A program made the translations under genes and the position numbers. The notes beneath the pieces are model-generated. The model was given only the letters and a program-made list of their open reading frames with translations, was not told the DNA's origin and did no database searches. 64,000 nucleotides of DNA. Source: Caldilineales bacterium. GTDB lineage: Bacteria; Chloroflexota; Anaerolineae; J102. Where the stretch lies: assembly GCA_024102915.1 (NCBI GenBank), contig JAGFJG010000136.1, forward strand, positions 35,845 to 99,844, written 5' to 3'. Below are positions 17,495 through 26,576 of this stretch, one piece after another (positions within the stretch are counted from its first letter, which is position 1; each line of letters opens with the position of its first letter).

Positions 17495-17824
17495 TCACAT
17501 CATCAATTTTTGATCCTCATAACACCATCGCCAGTTCTCACCCGGCTCGAATGAGCGGATAATCGGATGTCCGGTCTCATGAAAATGCTTCGTGGCGTGT
17601 TTATTTTTGGAGTTATCACAGCAACCCACGTGTCCGCAGACCAGGCAGATGCGCAAATGCACCCATTTATCGCCGGTTTTCAGGCAATCTTCGCAGCCAT
17701 CGGCGCTGGGTTCAACATCCTGAGCCAGGGCCATGTGCGAGCAAGTGTCTTCTTTTTGCACCGGAGCAGGTTCGGCCTTTTGTCGTTGCAGGAAATTACG
17801 GACGCTGTCTTCAAGCTTACTCAT
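17495..17824 (-). CDS. UBP-type zinc-finger protein
   Basis: A 109-residue cytoplasmic protein with a bacterial UBP (ubiquitin-hydrolase-like) zinc finger: C28-x-H30, C44-x2-C47, C60-x2-C63, C68 and H76/H82/H86 in the expected order (RICLVCGHVGCC; HATKHFHETGHPI). The ATG at 17824 is chosen because GGGAG lies 7 nt upstream; another ATG two codons earlier sits too close to that site. The longer open frame upstream is not needed. It directly precedes the receiver/reductase gene; adjacency of this zinc finger with TrxR-like genes recurs in bacteria (general knowledge). A shared redox-signalling role is inference. Confidence 0.85.
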   Translation of the reverse strand: MSKLEDSVRNFLQRQKAEPAPVQKEDTCSHMALAQDVEPSADGCEDCLKTGDKWVHLRICLVCGHVGCCDNSKNKHATKHFHETGHPIIRSFEPGENWRWCYEDQKLMM

Positions 17825-18009
17825 GTTCATTCTCCCTGTGAGGTAGTTCGGTTGCCAGGCTGTGGCAGTCTCGCCATCTTCCTGTAAGGATTCAAGCGAT
17901 TTAAAAAGTGTGAGTGCGTGATCTGCTCGCTGAAATTCGAGCCAGGGCATTCTAACGTATTTGGCGACGTCGGTCTAACTCCACGACAACCATCCAACAT
18001 GAACCGCCA

Positions 18010-18477
18010 TCACCGCAAAACCGAGAGGCTGTCAAGCGTCGCAATCGGCGATTTATGACAATGAACCAGCCGCCAATCGGGAGTCGCGTGGTCGCCGAAA
18101 TTATGAAAAACCCGCGTCTCGTTGTGGGATTTGTGGCTCACGCCGCCCGCATTGCCGCGCCTGCTGGAACGCAACATCAGCGTATAAGTGACGATGGCTG
18201 TGTCCCCATAGATTTGCACGCGTGGCTGCAATATCTCGTGTTCGATAGTCGCCTCATCGTTCACAGCGCCTGCAAGTACGGCGGCGTGGACTCTGATCTC
18301 CCGAAAGTGGAAATCGATTCCGTCGATCCGTTGCGGTGAAATATACCATTCAAAAAAGGACACATCCTCCGCCGTCGTTCTCTTATAGGCCTCTGCATCG
18401 CCCTGCCAGATACTCTGCAGGTGGCGATCCAGGAGTTCGAGTAATTCGATTTCAACCGTATTGATAGTTTGGGTCAT
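18010..18477 (-). CDS. SnoaL-like/DUF4440 NTF2-fold protein
   Basis: A 155-residue single-domain protein with the NTF2-like pattern of the CaMKII-association/DUF4440 group: IELLELLDRHLQSIWQGDAE, a middle strand region TIEHEILQPRVQIYGDTAIV, and a C-terminal DWRLVHCHKS. Members may be small enzymes or binding/association domains, so no reaction is assigned. The ATG at 18477 opens the conserved fold; the longer frame upstream encodes a basic tail that is not needed. It stands alone, divergent from the radical SAM gene across a 315-bp gap. Confidence 0.75.
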   Translation of the reverse strand: MTQTINTVEIELLELLDRHLQSIWQGDAEAYKRTTAEDVSFFEWYISPQRIDGIDFHFREIRVHAAVLAGAVNDEATIEHEILQPRVQIYGDTAIVTYTLMLRSSRRGNAGGVSHKSHNETRVFHNFGDHATPDWRLVHCHKSPIATLDSLSVLR

Positions 18478-18792
18478 CGTAAAACTGATTTTTTCCTGCC
18501 TAATGTAGCGCTTGCCCAGCGGGGTTTTCCGGGCAGGCGGCCTCTTCTTCCGTTCTAAAGTTTGTGCGGGGGGATGCGCACACTTGCTCAAACAATCTCG
18601 CCTGAGTTTAGCCCATGCAACCATCGTGCGCAAAAGCGACCTCGATTACGACTGTATTCTTTCGCTCAATTCACCTTATAAACCGACGAATGTGGCCGGA
18701 CGGGAGATGTTGACGAAATGCGTTCATCTCGTCCGGCCCATCGCCTGAGAAAAATCATTGACAGAACTTATGTTCTAATTTAGAATGAATTC
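18478..18792. other. Divergent intergenic region
   Basis: Only the plus-strand promoter with its LexA-type box at the right end is recognisable. No gene, tRNA or terminator is seen in the rest. Confidence 0.5.
18758..18786 (+). promoter_or_regulatory. Sigma-70-type promoter with LexA-type SOS box
   Basis: TTGACA (18758-18763) and TAGAAT (18781-18786) are separated by exactly 17 bp. The spacer contains GAAC-TTAT-GTTC (18764-18775), the Gram-positive-type LexA box GAACN4GTTC, extended to AGAAC/GTTCT. A repressor bound there would block RNA polymerase. It lies 7 bp upstream of the radical SAM start, so the transcript would be essentially leaderless. Confidence 0.75.
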
Positions 18793-19707
18793 ATGAGCCA
18801 TGACGACGACCGCACACGTTATATCGAGATCACCGTGCAAAGCGCGCTCACACGGGTTGACAGCGCCCGGATGCCGGGATTGAAATGGTCGCTGAACCCT
18901 TACCGGGGTTGCAAACACAATTGCGTCTATTGCTACGCCCGCTATACGCACGAATTCCTGGAACTCGACCCTACCAAAGACTTCGCCCAGACCGTTTATG
19001 TCAAACGAAATCTGCCCCAGGCGTTGCGGGCCGACCTGCGCAAAAGTTCGTGGCAACGCGAGCACGTCAGTATCGGCACCGCCACCGATCCCTATCAGCC
19101 AGCCGAAGGCCGCTACCAACTGACCCGTAACGCCCTGCTGGTTTTGCGGGAACAATTGACGCCAGCCGGATTGGTAACCAAAAACACCATGGCCCTGCGC
19201 GATGCCGACATCATGGCCTCGCTCTCACGCGCAGCCGGGTTCCATTTGATCATGTCGATCTCGACCATCGACCCGGTGCTCGCCCGCCAATTGGAGCCGG
19301 ATGCGCCCACACCGCAACAGCGATTGCGGACTGTCCAACAACTTGTCGAGGCTGGCGTGCGCGTATCCGTCGCCCTGGCCCCGGTTTTGCCCGGCATCAC
19401 CGATGGTGAATCCCAACTGGCGGAGTTGATCGAAGCCGCCTACGACCACGGCGCCGAAGTCGCATTCCATCAACCGTTTCGCATGTATTCCGCCACGCGC
19501 GCCTCGCTCTTCGCCTACCTGAAAACCCATCACCCGCACCTGCTTGAACCCTACCAGCGAGTCTATTCCGTCCGCCAGGACCCGCCGCGCGAGTATCGAT
19601 GGAAATTAAGCGATCGCATCGAACGCGTGCGTAGGCGACTGGCGCCTCGGCAGCCTGCAAGCCAACCGATGACGCCAAATGAAGGGCAACTGCAACTAGG
19701 TCTCTAA
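18793..19707 (+). CDS. Radical SAM protein, Rv2578c/SPL-related family
   Basis: A 304-residue radical SAM enzyme with the cluster motif C40-x3-C44-x2-C47 (YRGCKHNCVYCY) that binds the [4Fe-4S] and SAM. GTATDPYQPAE follows as in the SPL-like 'Rv2578c' group. This group is annotated as spore-photoproduct-lyase-related; its substrate is uncertain, and the full SPL C-terminal Cys is not evident here. The promoter carries a LexA-type box, which fits the report that mycobacterial splB/Rv2578c belongs to the SOS regulon. The ATG follows the -10 by 6 bp, so translation is probably leaderless. An HxlR regulator gene begins 2 bp after its stop. Confidence 0.85.
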   Translation: MSHDDDRTRYIEITVQSALTRVDSARMPGLKWSLNPYRGCKHNCVYCYARYTHEFLELDPTKDFAQTVYVKRNLPQALRADLRKSSWQREHVSIGTATDPYQPAEGRYQLTRNALLVLREQLTPAGLVTKNTMALRDADIMASLSRAAGFHLIMSISTIDPVLARQLEPDAPTPQQRLRTVQQLVEAGVRVSVALAPVLPGITDGESQLAELIEAAYDHGAEVAFHQPFRMYSATRASLFAYLKTHHPHLLEPYQRVYSVRQDPPREYRWKLSDRIERVRRRLAPRQPASQPMTPNEGQLQLGL

Positions 19708-19708
19708 C

Positions 19709-20140
19709 GTGTCCCGCGCCTACGACCTCGACATCCCTCTGGCCCGCGCGCTCGATCTGATCGGCGAGCGATGGACGCTGCTCATCATTCGCCAGCTTCT
19801 CAGCGGCGATCAGCGTTACAGCGAATTACAGAATGCACTGGCGGGCATCAGCAGCAATCTGTTGAGCATGCGATTGCGCAAGTTGTCCGAGGCGGCTCTC
19901 GTCGAACTCGTCACGCTCCATGGCGGCGGCAACATCTACCGCCTGACCCCGAGCGGAGAAGCGCTGGCGACCGTGGTCTGGAGCCTCGACGCCTGGGCGC
20001 ACCAGTATGTCGATAATACTCGCCCCAATCTGCCCAGGCATGACCGCTGCGGACAGGCTCTATTCGTGCAGTGGTTCTGCGCAAAATGTCAGCGCCAGGT
20101 CGAAGAGCTTGAACTCGACCTGGCGCCGGGTATTTCGTAG
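19709..20140 (+). CDS. HxlR-family winged-helix regulator
   Basis: A 143-residue DNA-binding protein with the HxlR pattern (ALDLIGERWTLLIIRQLLSG; YSELQNALAGISSNLLSMRL; IYRLTPSGEAL). The tail has a CAKC pair near residues 122-125, possibly metal- or redox-sensitive, with another Cys (RCGQA) ahead of it. The start is GTG at 19709, 2 bp after the radical SAM stop, so it is co-transcribed and probably part of the damage-inducible unit. Confidence 0.88.
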   Translation: MSRAYDLDIPLARALDLIGERWTLLIIRQLLSGDQRYSELQNALAGISSNLLSMRLRKLSEAALVELVTLHGGGNIYRLTPSGEALATVVWSLDAWAHQYVDNTRPNLPRHDRCGQALFVQWFCAKCQRQVEELELDLAPGIS

Positions 20141-20170
20141 ATTGTGGACACCGTCTGGCACGCAGTTTGT

Positions 20171-21664
20171 CTATTCGAATTCTTCCACCACCAACAGTCC
20201 GTCAGCGTCGGGCACATAGCGGATTGGGCCTTGCGGCACATGGCTGTCGATGACGATATGGCCGGCATCCATCGCTTCCCACAAGAGTTGGAAGGGGCGT
20301 TTGCCCGGAACCCATTTTTCGACGACGACCATGCCGTGTCCGGGTAATACCGTAAACACCACCTGCCGGGGATCAGCGGGATCAAGCAGCGCCTGAGCGC
20401 GTGAAAAGGCGTCTTTCACGCCGTGAGCCTGCGCCTCGGTGGCGCAGGAAACGATGTAGTGAAAATAGGGCGCTTCAAGCGAGGCATACTCCACAAATTG
20501 CGGATCGTAAGCGGAGACGCCGCGATGCCCATGCAACTTCGAACGCACCACCGGCGATTGCGCCTCGATTCCCCAACTCGACCCCAGGTCGACAACAGGC
20601 AGTTGGGCATCCATCTCCATCATTTCCACCGCCTCAGATGAAGGCGGATCATTGCGCTTGCCCTCGACATGGCGCACATATGCGCCCACGCCGCCAGGAC
20701 GGACCCCGGTCAGGACGGCCAGCTCATCTTCGGTGATGTTGTCTTTATCCACCGGGCGGGCGCTGCCGGTGATCGTGGCGATGAGCGCGTCCAGGCGGGG
20801 CTCCCAAGTGGCGAAACACCCCTCACTGTATTGGTCGGCGATGGCGCCGCCAACAGCCGGAACCGGAACCAGATCGGCAATGCGGACCATGTCTGTAAAA
20901 AACTGACGCTTGCCCAATTCCAGAGCGGCAGAGCGCATCGCATTGGGGGTATCCAGGCTCTTCCAGACCTCATAGGGAATCATCTCCCCAACGACCTCAT
21001 GATCCGTGACTTCGCGAGTGCTCACGGTCGTCGTGATCCGCATCACAATATCATCGTAAAAACCGGCCGGCCGATTGTCTTTTTCGACAAAACTGCGGGG
21101 ATACGCGCCAACCAGATCGAAATGATAGGCGTATTCTGGATGCTCCTCACCGACCACCAATAAGATGCGAATACTCTTGGTCTGCGCTTGAATGATCCGC
21201 TCAATCGCCAGAATCGGCCCCCCTCGCAGTCCCTGTTCGACGAGGACGTTGAATGCAGACGGGGATAGGCCGTCGAATTCGAAGTCTGCGGGATTCTGCG
21301 GGCTTTTCGCCAACGCCGTTTCAAAATGCTTGATCAATTGAGCCAGTTCGTCCGGTCGAATATGGACGATGGTAAAGACGGTCGGGTTACAGTCAAGTTG
21401 ATATCGAATGCGGGCCGTGAGCATCAATGATTTGCGCCAGTTCATCGACTCGCCATAGCGGGCTGTCGTCAGGATGACATCCGTCCTCGCGTCAGGCGCA
21501 TCCTGCACCGTATGACCCATACTTCGGAACGCTTCCGCCAATCCTGTCATTGTTTCCTCGGACACCGGATCCAAAGGCCCAGGCACGAAGGACACATGAA
21601 TCTTCCGCAACCAGTTATGTCGGGGTTTGGAAACAGCAGGCGTGAGGATTTCTGGATACGTCAT
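20171..21664 (-). CDS. Unrecognised 497-residue protein
   Basis: I do not recognise this family. It is soluble, with no signal peptide or membrane helix. The N-terminus (IHVSFVPGPLDPVSEETMTGL) and a segment RTDVILTTARYGESMNWRKS look like an alpha/beta fold. Other features are HIRPDELAQLIKHFETALAK, GAYVRHVEGKRNDPPSSEAV and a short C-terminal beta-rich part (VFTVLPGHGMVVVEKWVPG; GLLVVEEFE). The ATG at 21664 has a strong site (AAGGAGA, 4 nt) and codon use matches neighbours, so it is a real gene. It is monocistronic and convergent with the HxlR gene. Confidence 0.8.
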   Translation of the reverse strand: MTYPEILTPAVSKPRHNWLRKIHVSFVPGPLDPVSEETMTGLAEAFRSMGHTVQDAPDARTDVILTTARYGESMNWRKSLMLTARIRYQLDCNPTVFTIVHIRPDELAQLIKHFETALAKSPQNPADFEFDGLSPSAFNVLVEQGLRGGPILAIERIIQAQTKSIRILLVVGEEHPEYAYHFDLVGAYPRSFVEKDNRPAGFYDDIVMRITTTVSTREVTDHEVVGEMIPYEVWKSLDTPNAMRSAALELGKRQFFTDMVRIADLVPVPAVGGAIADQYSEGCFATWEPRLDALIATITGSARPVDKDNITEDELAVLTGVRPGGVGAYVRHVEGKRNDPPSSEAVEMMEMDAQLPVVDLGSSWGIEAQSPVVRSKLHGHRGVSAYDPQFVEYASLEAPYFHYIVSCATEAQAHGVKDAFSRAQALLDPADPRQVVFTVLPGHGMVVVEKWVPGKRPFQLLWEAMDAGHIVIDSHVPQGPIRYVPDADGLLVVEEFE

Positions 21665-21861
21665 TGTCTCTCCTTCAAGACTTGATGGCCACATAATTGG
21701 CCAATTTCCGCCATCCTCCAGCGAGAATAGCGCAACGCAGTGTACACCATTCCAGGTAAGTTCGACAACCACTTCGCGCTGAAGAGATATGTAGCGCTGA
21801 GTTCCTACTTATAGCTTTGCGGAAAAACGCGTTGAATTGGCTTTTTCGGGAGAGCCGCTAT

Positions 21862-22575
21862 TCAATCTTCAATGGTTAGTTTGGATGCATTTGTTGACGG
21901 CGCATACGCCCCGCGCATATCCTCCGGCAGGATCGCCGCCAGCTCCGCCATCGCCCTATCTGTGATCAACATCTCGATCTGTCGCTTGCCCAATCCATCG
22001 GGGATATCGACGCGAAAGGGCTTGCCAAACCGTACATGCGCCACCGAACGGCGGCCTTTTTTGTAGGAATTCGGGAAGTCAACCGTCCCCCAGACGCCCA
22101 CGGGAATGAGGGTAGCGGCGCCACGCCGCGTCAGAAAACCGATGCCGCGCCGCGCCGGCAGCAAACTGTGATCCACTTCACTACGGGTTCCTTCCGGCGC
22201 GATGGTGAGCATGCCGTCTGCATCCAATACTTCGATGCTTTCGCGCATGGCGTTGCGATCGGCGATCGACCGATCCACGTAGATTACCCCGTACCAGGTC
22301 ATCAATTTGCCGATAATCGGGCTGGTCTTGAGTTCGATTTTGGCGATAGGAACCGAGTATCGTGCAAATCGCAAAAGCCCGGCGATCACAAAGGGATCGG
22401 CGTAGTGGATATGATTGTAGTAAAGTATCGTCGGTCCCGTGCGCGGCACATTTTCCAGCCCTTCGACATCCAACCCGTAGAGCAGCAGGGCAAGTAAATA
22501 GACGATCAGGCTCCATAGCCAGTGCTGAAATCGCCGCCAGAGGTCTGGGTGAGCCAGCTTGTTTTGCCCGGTCAT
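21862..22575 (-). CDS. 1-acyl-sn-glycerol-3-phosphate acyltransferase (PlsC-like)
   Basis: A 237-residue membrane-associated LPLAT enzyme that acylates lysophosphatidic acid in phospholipid synthesis. The catalytic HX4D is NHIHYAD. The substrate motif is PEGTRS, and a membrane segment precedes the active site (LWSLIVYLLALLLYGL). The ATG at 22575 is used; the longer open frame would start inside the cmk gene. It lies 31 bp downstream of cmk, in the dac-rluB-cmk-plsC order on the minus strand, so it is probably the last gene of that operon. Confidence 0.87.
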   Translation of the reverse strand: MTGQNKLAHPDLWRRFQHWLWSLIVYLLALLLYGLDVEGLENVPRTGPTILYYNHIHYADPFVIAGLLRFARYSVPIAKIELKTSPIIGKLMTWYGVIYVDRSIADRNAMRESIEVLDADGMLTIAPEGTRSEVDHSLLPARRGIGFLTRRGAATLIPVGVWGTVDFPNSYKKGRRSVAHVRFGKPFRVDIPDGLGKRQIEMLITDRAMAELAAILPEDMRGAYAPSTNASKLTIED

Positions 22576-22606
22576 GGCTGCACTAAACCGAAATGACGCT
22601 GCAATA

Positions 22607-23344
22607 TCATTGAAATCGCTCGTGGGCAAGCGCAACAATCCGCTCCACCACTTCGTCGATCGCCAGTCCATCCGTCTCGACGATCACAGCGCCAGAGGCG
22701 ATGCGCAGTGGTGCGGTTTCCCGATTGCTGTCGATTGCATCTCGCTCGATCATCGCCGCCAGCACGGAAGCGAGATCGACGGATTGACCTCGCTCAGCCA
22801 ATTCCTGAGCACGACGCCGCGCCCGCACCTCAGCCGATGCGTTCAGATACACTTTGAGCGGGGCTTCCGGGAACACGACAGTGCCGATGTCACGACCCAT
22901 CATCACAACCCTGCCTGTTTTCGCCACCCGCCTTTGCTGGCGGCTAAGCGCGGCGCGCACGCCGGGATAGGCGCTCACGGTCGAGACATTCGCGTCCACC
23001 TCGGCAGAGCGCAGGCCCCAGGTCACATCGACCTGATCGACGAGCACGGTATATTGGCGGCCATCTTCGACCGTCGGAGGCACAATATCGATGTGAACCG
23101 ACTCGGCCAGGGCCGTGACGGCAGTCTCGTCTCCAAGATTGATTTTACGCCCGATGGCGGCAAGCGTGACCGCCCGGTACATGGCGCCTGTATCGAAATA
23201 GAGGAATCCGAGCCGTCGGGCTACGGCCTCGCCGACTGTGCTTTTGCCCGAAGCGGCGGGGCCGTCGATGGCGATAACTTGCGGGACTTCATGGTTTGAC
23301 ATGGGGACTGTGTGCAATCGAGGGAATTCAGTGATTTGATTCAT
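22607..23344 (-). CDS. cmk: Cytidylate kinase
   Basis: Phosphorylates CMP/dCMP. The P-loop is GPAASGKST; FDTGAMYRAVTLAA is the family signature, and RDIGTVVFPEAPLKVYL and the LID-type RRRAQELAERG are conserved. I start it at ATG 23344, whose ATGA overlaps the stop of the rluB-type gene (coupled translation). ATG 23302 would start closer to the conserved core and is equally possible. Both lack a good ribosome site. The cmk/rluB pairing is common in bacteria. Confidence 0.9.
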   Translation of the reverse strand: MNQITEFPRLHTVPMSNHEVPQVIAIDGPAASGKSTVGEAVARRLGFLYFDTGAMYRAVTLAAIGRKINLGDETAVTALAESVHIDIVPPTVEDGRQYTVLVDQVDVTWGLRSAEVDANVSTVSAYPGVRAALSRQQRRVAKTGRVVMMGRDIGTVVFPEAPLKVYLNASAEVRARRRAQELAERGQSVDLASVLAAMIERDAIDSNRETAPLRIASGAVIVETDGLAIDEVVERIVALAHERFQ

Positions 23345-24099
23345 TCGCTGGTTTTGATAGCGTCGATGGCGCGTCGCTGCCGTGCGGATAAAGGACGCCA
23401 CTGACCCGGACGCAGGTCGCCGATGTGGAGCGAGGCCATGCGCACACGCACAAGGCGGAGAACGTCGAGCTCGACCGCCTGACACATGCGCCGCACCTGC
23501 CGTTTGCGCCCTTCGTGCAAAATGAAGACCAGCCAGGTGTGCCGGGGATCGGGCTCCGGCTCCAGCCAGAAACGCTGTTCCGCCGGGATGCTTTTCAGCC
23601 GGCGCACGCCAGCCCGCGCCTGACCATCTTCCAATTCGACGCCCTTTTTCAATTTTCGGATGGCCGGTTCCGGCACATAGCCCCGAATCTTGACCCAATA
23701 TTCCTTCTCGTGTTCAAAAGACGGGTGAGTCAGCCGATAGGTCAGGTCGCCATCATTGCTCAACAACATCAGGCCTTCGCTGTCCAGATCCAATCGTCCC
23801 ACCGGATAAAGGGGGCTATACTCGGGCGGGATCAGGCTGAAAACCGTAGGCCGACCCTCTGGATCATGGCGGGTGGAGAGCACGCCCGCAGGCATGTTGC
23901 GCAGAAGGGTCGTCGTATCCGCTGCCCCAATCTGCACCGGCCTGCCATCGAAGGTCACCCTATCTTTTTCGGGATCGATCTGCACCCCCATTTCATACAG
24001 CGTGCGGCCATTGACCTGCACCCGACCTTCCTGGATCAGGCGATCGGCGCCGCGGCGGGAGGCGATACCGGCATGGGCAAGAAATTTATTCAGACGCAT
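23341..24099 (-). CDS. rRNA pseudouridine synthase (RsuA/RluB family)
   Basis: A 252-residue enzyme converting a uridine in rRNA to pseudouridine. It has an N-terminal S4 RNA-binding domain (MRLNKFLAHAGIASRRGADRL) and the catalytic PSI motif GRLDLDSEGLMLLSNDGDL with the nucleophilic Asp. EGRKRQVRRM is the conserved C-terminal motif. Length and cmk linkage favour RluB over RsuA. Start ATG 24099 overlaps the end of the carboxypeptidase gene by 14 bp. Confidence 0.9.
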   Translation of the reverse strand: MRLNKFLAHAGIASRRGADRLIQEGRVQVNGRTLYEMGVQIDPEKDRVTFDGRPVQIGAADTTTLLRNMPAGVLSTRHDPEGRPTVFSLIPPEYSPLYPVGRLDLDSEGLMLLSNDGDLTYRLTHPSFEHEKEYWVKIRGYVPEPAIRKLKKGVELEDGQARAGVRRLKSIPAEQRFWLEPEPDPRHTWLVFILHEGRKRQVRRMCQAVELDVLRLVRVRMASLHIGDLRPGQWRPLSARQRRAIDAIKTSE

Positions 24100-25285
24100 G
24101 TGTTGAATCCGAAACGAAGTCGGGTTGAGCCAGGAATGTGATAGGCGTCTCGGACAGCTTTCGCTCACCCAGCCAGACTTCGTACATCCCCGACGGTTGA
24201 TTCACGGCGTCGAAGCTTATCTGGCGGAAGTCGCGTAACTGGTCGGCCTGCCATCGCGGCAAGAATGTGGGTTGATCGGGCGTGCGCATGGCGTAGGTTT
24301 TGCCGTCAGGCCCGGTCACCCGGTTCAGCGCATCGGATTGCAGGCGAGGATGGAGCCAGGCCCAATGGTCGAAATAGAAATCGAGCAGGCGGGCGGATTC
24401 GGCAAAACGGTCGGGGCTATTGAGAACGACGCTGAGGGGACTGCCGCCACGGCGCGTGGCGGCAGCGACAAGCACCTGCCCGGCCTCATCCGTCGTCCCT
24501 GTTTTCACGCCGTTCGCGCCGGGATAAGTCGTGAGCAGTTCGTTGGTGCTGGTCAGGGCATAGCCCTGTTGTGTTGTCTGCGGCGTCGCCACGATTTTCG
24601 CCAGCACGGGTGAGTCGAGCACCTGACGCGCCAGCCCCGCCAGATCGGTGGCGGAACTGATATGGCCGGGCTCATCCAGACCATGCGGGTTCTCGAAATG
24701 CGTCTGGGTGAGTCCCCAGTCGGCGGCTCTGGCATTCATGCGCTCCACAAACGCTTCGGTCGTGCCTGCCGCTGCCAGAGCCAACGTCATAGCGGCATCG
24801 TTACCCGAAGGCAGTAACGCCCCATAGAGCAACGTCTCGACAGTGACCCCATCGCCCGCCTGCAATCCCATGCTGGCATCGCCAATCAGGGCAGCCTGCG
24901 GTACGGTCACCACCTGATCGGGCGAGAGCGTTTCCAGCGCCACCAGGGCCGTCATCATTTTCGTGGTGCTTGCCATCGGCAGTGCGGCGTTCTCATCCTT
25001 GCCCCAGAGTTTTTCGCCGCTGCTGTCATCGACCAATATGGCCGAGCGAGCCGCCACTTCCGGCCCCGCTATGATCTCGCTCATCGATTGCACCTGCGCC
25101 GGATACAGGCGTATTGGCCGCACATCACCGCTGCGCAGCACGGGCGGCCCGGCAGCTATCGAGAAAAACGCCAATAATGCCAACGCCATCGCCCCGATCA
25201 GAAAGCGGTCACATCGGGCATTTGACGATGCCACCGGGGGGACATACAATCGCTGTCGTTTTGCTCTGCATCTGATGATGGTCAT
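24086..25285 (-). CDS. D-alanyl-D-alanine carboxypeptidase (peptidase S11)
   Basis: Exported penicillin-binding protein trimming peptidoglycan stem peptides, about 400 residues. It has the three S11 motifs: S106-T-T-K109 (PMASTTKMM), SGN (LLPSGNDAAM) and KTG (VKTGTTDEAG). A hydrophobic segment (FLIGAMALALLAFFSIAAG) serves as signal/anchor. ATG 25285 is chosen; ATG 25315 is possible. It is the first gene of the dac-rluB-cmk-plsC unit and divergent from tgt. Confidence 0.9.
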   Translation of the reverse strand: MTIIRCRAKRQRLYVPPVASSNARCDRFLIGAMALALLAFFSIAAGPPVLRSGDVRPIRLYPAQVQSMSEIIAGPEVAARSAILVDDSSGEKLWGKDENAALPMASTTKMMTALVALETLSPDQVVTVPQAALIGDASMGLQAGDGVTVETLLYGALLPSGNDAAMTLALAAAGTTEAFVERMNARAADWGLTQTHFENPHGLDEPGHISSATDLAGLARQVLDSPVLAKIVATPQTTQQGYALTSTNELLTTYPGANGVKTGTTDEAGQVLVAAATRRGGSPLSVVLNSPDRFAESARLLDFYFDHWAWLHPRLQSDALNRVTGPDGKTYAMRTPDQPTFLPRWQADQLRDFRQISFDAVNQPSGMYEVWLGERKLSETPITFLAQPDFVSDSTHASE

Positions 25286-25381
25286 GCGCTTGTGTCTGGC
25301 CGAAGCTACCGGCATCCTATCATGATGGGCGGTCAAGCTGCAATCACCGCATCGTCTTGCAGCAATCACGAAGGATTATCG

Positions 25382-26500
25382 ATGACATTCAGCTATTCGC
25401 TTCAGGCTACCGACGACGCTGCGCGACTCGGCGTGTTCAACACCCCGCATGGCGAAGTTCATCTGCCTGCCTTCGCCCCAGTCGGCACCCAGGCGACGGT
25501 CAAAACGCTCAGCCCGGAAGAAGTGCGCGAGCTGGGCGCTGAAATGGTTCTGGCAAATACTTATCATCTGTACCTGCGTCCCGGAGCCGAACGCGTCAAT
25601 CGTTTTGGCGGACTTCATGACTTCATGCATTGGGATGGGCCAATCCTCACCGACTCCGGCGGATTCCAGGTGTTCTCGCTCAGCGCCATGCGCAAAGTCG
25701 ACGACGACGGCGTCACCTTCCGCTCACACATCGATGGCAGCTCCCACCGCTTTACGCCCGAAATGGTGATGGAAGTTCAGGCGCAATTAGGCGCTGACAT
25801 TATCATGTGCTTCGACGAATGTCCCGATCCGCTCGACCGGCTGTACAATGAACAGGCGCTGGCTCGCACCCATGCCTGGGCCGAACGTTGCGCCAACGCA
25901 CAGCGGCGGTCCTCTGAGCAAGCATTGTTTGGCATCGTCCAGGGCGGCATCTTTCCCGACCTGCGGGTGCAGAGCGCCGAATTTCTGGCTGGCCTCGACC
26001 TGCCGGGCTATGCGATTGGCGGCCTGGCAGTCGGTGAGACCAAGCAGCAGATGTACAGCGCCCTCGACGCCGTGATGCCCGCCATGCCCGCCGATCGGCC
26101 ACGCTATCTCATGGGCGTGGGCGCGCCGGACGATATCGTCGAAGCCGTCTTCCGGGGCGTCGATCTGTTCGACAGCGTCTTGCCCACACGCATCGCCCGG
26201 CATGGGGCTATTCTCACGCGCAAGGGGCGCATCAACCTGCGCAACGCCCGCTTCGCTGACGAAGAGGTGCCGTTGGAGGCCGGTTGCGCTTGCTACGCCT
26301 GTCGGCACTTCACATCCGCCTACGTCCACCACCTGCTGCGCGCCAACGAGATATTCGGTCTGCGCCTCACCACCCTGCACAACCTGCGATTTCTGCAAAG
26401 GCTCATGGCCGACTTGCGAGCGCATATCGCATCCGCCACTCTGGCCGAGTTTCGAGAACAATTCCTCGCCGATTACCTGGGGGAGGATGAAAACGTCTGA
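25382..26500 (+). CDS. tgt: Queuine tRNA-ribosyltransferase
   Basis: Exchanges guanine-34 of GUN tRNAs for preQ1. It carries D91 (ILTDSGGFQ) and the nucleophile D264 (DSVLPTR), FGIVQGG, and a zinc site C302-x-C304-x2-C307 plus a downstream His (CACYACRHF...). The 372-residue length is normal. AAGGA precedes the ATG; the open frame extends 90 bp further upstream but overlaps the divergent gene's leader. QueG, another enzyme of queuosine synthesis, is encoded at the other end of the window. Confidence 0.94.
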   Translation: MTFSYSLQATDDAARLGVFNTPHGEVHLPAFAPVGTQATVKTLSPEEVRELGAEMVLANTYHLYLRPGAERVNRFGGLHDFMHWDGPILTDSGGFQVFSLSAMRKVDDDGVTFRSHIDGSSHRFTPEMVMEVQAQLGADIIMCFDECPDPLDRLYNEQALARTHAWAERCANAQRRSSEQALFGIVQGGIFPDLRVQSAEFLAGLDLPGYAIGGLAVGETKQQMYSALDAVMPAMPADRPRYLMGVGAPDDIVEAVFRGVDLFDSVLPTRIARHGAILTRKGRINLRNARFADEEVPLEAGCACYACRHFTSAYVHHLLRANEIFGLRLTTLHNLRFLQRLMADLRAHIASATLAEFREQFLADYLGEDENV

Positions 26501-26576
26501 ACTAAACGATGAAACCAATCGTTTTGCGCACGACGATTGACAACGGGTCACATGGCGCTATTGTGTTTTACTTCGT

